NCBI GenBank assembly: GCA_023383815.1
Contig: JAHDYG010000028.1
Span: 1-39,796 of the forward strand
Length of the DNA: 39,796 nucleotides
Direction of reading: 5' to 3'
Origin: Rhodocyclaceae bacterium
GTDB lineage: Bacteria > Pseudomonadota > Gammaproteobacteria > Burkholderiales > Rhodocyclaceae
Positions 37,225 through 39,796 of this stretch are shown in pieces. How positions within the stretch are numbered: the first letter of the stretch is position 1; each line of letters starts with the position of its first letter. The translations under genes and the position numbers were made by a program. Below the pieces are notes generated by a model. The model did no database searches, had not been told where the DNA came from, and saw nothing but the letters and a program-made list of their open reading frames with translations.

Positions 37225-37289
37225 CCCGGCCAGCAGGCCGGGCTGCGCAGCGAAGAACCGACGCCGGCCGGCCACGCAGTCCGGCCGGC
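37225..37289 (+). repeat. Two tandem GC-rich hairpins
   Basis: CCCGGCC (37225-37231) pairs with GGCCGGG (37236-37242) over a 4-base loop. GCCGGCCGG (37263-37271) pairs with CCGGCCGGC (37281-37289) over 9 bases. Both follow the small hypothetical gene and lack a T-run. They may act as a transcript-end stabiliser or a weak terminator. Confidence 0.55.
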
Positions 37290-37410
37290 TCGCCGACAAG
37301 CCAACGGTGTGACCGCTGCGCAGTTCCGGGAAGTTCCCGAGCGCTTTCGCGGCCAGCGGGGACAGTTCATTTGCTCCCTACAACGACACGCACTCCGACT
37401 GCACTCCGGC

Positions 37411-37468
37411 TTGACAGTCGAACAAATCTCCCTAAAATTCAAACGATCGTTTGACTCGAACGTTTGAC
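37411..37468 (+). promoter_or_regulatory. Strong promoter with palindromic operator ahead of the chemoreceptor gene
   Basis: TTGACA (37411-37416), a 16-base spacer and TAAAAT (37433-37438) form a near-consensus promoter. Directly after it is a perfect 16-base palindrome, TCAAACGATCGTTTGA (37439-37454), spanning the expected start of transcription. A second, imperfect copy TCGAACGTTTGA follows at 37456-37467. The CAAAC-N4-GTTTG core looks like a TetR-family site. The ATG is at 37524, leaving a leader of about 80 bases. Confidence 0.75.
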
Positions 37469-37523
37469 CTACTTGTCTGGCGAGCCGAACGACCTCACTA
37501 GACCGCAATGATCCGGAGACAGC

Positions 37524-39155
37524 ATGTTCGCCAATACCCGCCTCGCCACGCGGCTCGCACTCCTGCTGGGCGTCGTGATTGTGATCGCCCTGATCATCTT
37601 TGCGTTCGGCCTGCGCGGCATGCACACGGCCGACCGTAGTCTCGAATCGGTCTACGCCGATCGGACGATCGCCCTGCAGCGCATCGCGACGATCAACAAG
37701 CTGCTTACCTTGAACCAGATGTGGCTCACCGATGCGGCGCTTTTTCCAATGCCGCAGAAGGTCTCTGAACATCTTGAAGCGATCGACCGGAACCTCCAGC
37801 AGATGACTCGGCTCTGGCAGGAATTCTCGGATCGTCCTCTTTCATCGACTGAACAAGTCGCGGCATCGTCCTTTGCGGCCGACCGCGCGCGCTACCTTGA
37901 GGAGGGGCTGAACCCTGCGATCCAGGCGCTGAAGATCCGTGATTTCGACGTCCTCGAACGGACACTCGAACACGTCAACACGACCCTCTTCCCAGCACTT
38001 CAGGCAGGCATCGAAGGACTCGAAGCGATGCAGGTCGAAGGCGCGCGCGCCGAGTACGACAAGGCCCGGGCTGCCTATACCCTCGCCCGCAACACCATGC
38101 TGATCGCGGCGATTGCTGGAATCGGCTTCAGCCTCGGATTCGGATTCCTGCTCATTCGTGGCATCATCCGCTCGTTCGACGAGCTTCACTCGGTGATCAC
38201 CGGCATCCAGAACAGCCGCGATCTCTCACGACGCAGCAGGATCAACGGACGCGACGAGCTGGGGCAGACGGCGAGCTGCTTCAACGCATTGATGGACAGC
38301 CTGCAGGACACCCTCAAGAGCATTCTCGACGACGCCGAGCGCGTCGCCGGCACCGCGACGGAAGTGGCTCGCACCACCACCCGAATCGCAGACAGTTCCG
38401 AGCGCCAGTCCGAAGCCGCCCGCTTTGCGGCGACGTCGATGCACGAGATCAGCCACCGCATCACGGAAGTCGCTCAGAACACGCAGGAGACGACCGGTCT
38501 GTCTCAGCAGTCCTCGCAGGCCTCCGCCCACGGCGCCAGCGCCTCGCGCAGCAGCGCGAGCGAAATGGCCCGGATCGCGGACGAGATGCGTCAGTCCGTC
38601 GAGCGGGTAAACGAACTGCGCAGGAAGTCGGCCGAAATCGGCGGCATCGTACAGGTCATCAATGAAATCGCCAATCAGACCAACCTGCTCGCGCTCAATG
38701 CTGCAATCGAGGCGGCCCGGGCGGGCGAGCAGGGGCGAGGGTTCGCGGTCGTCGCCGACGAAGTACGCAAGCTCGCCGAACGCACCGGGGGCGCAACAAA
38801 CGAGATCAAGGGCGTGATCGAGGCGATCCAGACCGACATCGCCGCGGTCGTCACGGACATGGAAGGCGGATTTGCCCGGGTCAGCAAGGGCACCACGCTG
38901 GCCGAGGAGCTTTCGGTCGCCTTGACGCAGATCCACGAAAGTTCGGCAGAAACGCTCGAGCGCATCCACGCAATTGCGAGCGCGACCCAGTCACAAAGCG
39001 AAGCGGGTGCAGCCGTCGTCGAGCGTGTGCAGCGCATCGTCGAGGCGGCCGACGACAATCGCTCGGCCGTCACCGAAGTCGCAGCCGCTGTCCGCCATCT
39101 GGAAGCCCTGGCCGTCAGCCTGAAACAGGAGGTCGGTCGCTTCCAGATGGCCTGA
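37524..39155 (+). CDS. Methyl-accepting chemotaxis protein, four-helix-bundle sensor type
   Basis: A 543-residue transmembrane chemoreceptor. The first helix is [21 protein letters not shown] periplasmic domain of about 150 residues, helical and without family-specific binding residues that I can name, follows. The second helix is [25 protein letters not shown] linker with [20 protein letters not shown] leads to the signalling tip [40 protein letters not shown]. The tip is almost identical to that of the Aer-like receptor. No C-terminal CheR-binding peptide is present. GGAG stands about 9 bases before the ATG. The promoter is strong and palindrome-controlled, so its synthesis is probably conditional. 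Confidence 0.93.
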   Translation: MFANTRLATRLALLLGVVIVIALIIFAFGLRGMHTADRSLESVYADRTIALQRIATINKLLTLNQMWLTDAALFPMPQKVSEHLEAIDRNLQQMTRLWQEFSDRPLSSTEQVAASSFAADRARYLEEGLNPAIQALKIRDFDVLERTLEHVNTTLFPALQAGIEGLEAMQVEGARAEYDKARAAYTLARNTMLIAAIAGIGFSLGFGFLLIRGIIRSFDELHSVITGIQNSRDLSRRSRINGRDELGQTASCFNALMDSLQDTLKSILDDAERVAGTATEVARTTTRIADSSERQSEAARFAATSMHEISHRITEVAQNTQETTGLSQQSSQASAHGASASRSSASEMARIADEMRQSVERVNELRRKSAEIGGIVQVINEIANQTNLLALNAAIEAARAGEQGRGFAVVADEVRKLAERTGGATNEIKGVIEAIQTDIAAVVTDMEGGFARVSKGTTLAEELSVALTQIHESSAETLERIHAIASATQSQSEAGAAVVERVQRIVEAADDNRSAVTEVAAAVRHLEALAVSLKQEVGRFQMA

Positions 39156-39176
39156 ACGCTGTCTCCGCTTGCGCGA

Positions 39177-39719
39177 TCAGCGGATGAAATCGCGGTTGAT
39201 CTCGCGGAAAAGCTCGGTGCCGCCGCGCTGCAGCCATTCGAACGCCACCATCTCGCGCGTGACGATCTCGATGCCGTGGCCGCGCATGCGCTCGAAGGCA
39301 AGCTCGCGATCGGCCGGATTGCGCGATCCGGACGCCTCGGCGGCGACGAAGACCTCTTTGCCGGCCCAGCGCAGTTCGAGCGCAGTCTGCAGCACACACA
39401 CGTGTGCCTCGGTGCCGCAGACGATGACCTGCCGGCGCCCGTCGATCGGCGTCCCGGCGAGGCACCCGTCCCCTTGCGCGGAAAAACACTCCTTGCGCAC
39501 GAAGTGGGCGCCGGAAACGGCATCCTTCACACGAACCAGCGTAGGCCCGATCTTGTCGGGCCAGTGCTCGGTCACGACGACCGGAACCCCGGCCCGTTCG
39601 GCCACCTGCGCAAGCCAGATCGCGTTGTCCACGACCCGCTCACTTTCGTGGATCGCGGGAGCCAGCCGCTCCTGCAGATCGATGATCAACAGGGCGGACG
39701 CATGACGACTCATCAGCAT
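39177..39719 (-). CDS. Isochorismatase-fold hydrolase (YcaC-like)
   Basis: A 180-residue cysteine hydrolase. Asp14 (LLIIDLQERLAPAI), the lysine in FVRKECFSA and the cysteine in GTEAHVCVLQTALEL form the expected catalytic set. VTEHWPDKIGPT is conserved in this branch, which is close to YcaC and to hydrolases of unknown substrate. The ATG 39719 has GGGGAG about 7 bases upstream on the minus strand. It begins 12 bases after the stop of a further gene on the same strand, so the two are probably one transcript. Confidence 0.9.
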   Translation of the reverse strand: MLMSRHASALLIIDLQERLAPAIHESERVVDNAIWLAQVAERAGVPVVVTEHWPDKIGPTLVRVKDAVSGAHFVRKECFSAQGDGCLAGTPIDGRRQVIVCGTEAHVCVLQTALELRWAGKEVFVAAEASGSRNPADRELAFERMRGHGIEIVTREMVAFEWLQRGGTELFREINRDFIR

Positions 39720-39731
39720 CGCTCGACTCCC

Positions 39732-39796
39732 CTATGCCTTCAGTTCGCTTCGATCCCTGAAGAATTCGAGGGCCTCGGGGTTGGCGAGGGCCTCGA
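39732..39796 (-). CDS. 3' end of an unidentified gene
   Basis: On the minus strand the frame entering from the right edge reads EALANPEALEFFRDRSELKA and stops at TAG (39734-39732). About 20 residues are visible, too few to name a family. The reading frame and its closeness to the hydrolase gene suggest a real coding end. The repeated GAGGCCCTCG comes from two EAL triplets. Confidence 0.5.
   Translation of the reverse strand, partial: EALANPEALEFFRDRSELKA

Overview
The window is GC-rich and densely coded, and reads as chromosome of a betaproteobacterium. The blocks folD-purE-purK-tsaC and exbB-exbD-lpxK-Trm112-kdsB-adk-pfk, with xseA and sodB beside them, recall Rhodocyclales/Zoogloeaceae (Azoarcus, Thauera, Aromatoleum). 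That placement is from gene content and memory of gene order, not from a search.

Bases 1-4556 are accessory DNA. The 3' part of an RHS polymorphic-toxin gene enters from the left edge. Past its conserved RHS core it carries a roughly 370-residue C-terminal domain with an HxxxDxxxH motif, resembling Het-C/zinc-dependent phospholipase C proteins. The next gene encodes a lipoprotein that is the likely immunity protein. A remnant of a CdsA-type phosphatidate cytidylyltransferase follows. A tRNA-Ala(CGC) with its own promoter and terminator (4515-4669) marks the change to housekeeping DNA.

Bases 4882-16239 hold a quinone-reductase-like gene with a TetR fragment beside it, an isochorismatase-fold hydrolase, and the folD-purE-purK-tsaC operon. 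They also hold a membrane-anchored TPR protein, a YbhB-like protein, gamma-glutamyltransferase overlapping a 6-phosphofructokinase with an unusual donor-site signature, and adenylate kinase. Bases 16327-19373 are the envelope operon exbB-exbD-lpxK-Trm112-kdsB, whose lpxK start codon lies in a perfect 11-bp inverted repeat. The 372-bp gap before xseA holds a cluster of DnaA-box-like sites next to an AT-rich stretch. The sodB promoter is overlapped by three copies of one half-site.

Bases 21986-28113 hold a MoxR ATPase, an HDOD/degenerate-EAL protein, a CoxE-like VWA protein, greB, an Aer-like PAS chemoreceptor and a YdcH-type small protein. Bases 28241-36830 centre on sulfur amino acids: an O-acetylhomoserine sulfhydrylase-like enzyme, an alpha/beta hydrolase and a DUF2189 membrane protein come first. 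Then comes a methionine catabolism locus: an Lrp-type regulator divergent from methionine gamma-lyase, followed by an AceE-type E1 dehydrogenase and an E2 acyltransferase with no lipoyl domain. The inferred route is methionine to methanethiol, ammonia and 2-oxobutyrate, then oxidation of 2-oxobutyrate to propionyl-CoA. A small unknown gene, a chemoreceptor with a strong palindrome-controlled promoter, an isochorismatase-fold hydrolase and the 3' end of a further gene close the window.

The candidates for something undescribed are the RHS/Het-C-like toxin with lipoprotein immunity, the lipoyl-less E2 in the methionine gamma-lyase operon, and the DnaA-box cluster beside xseA.
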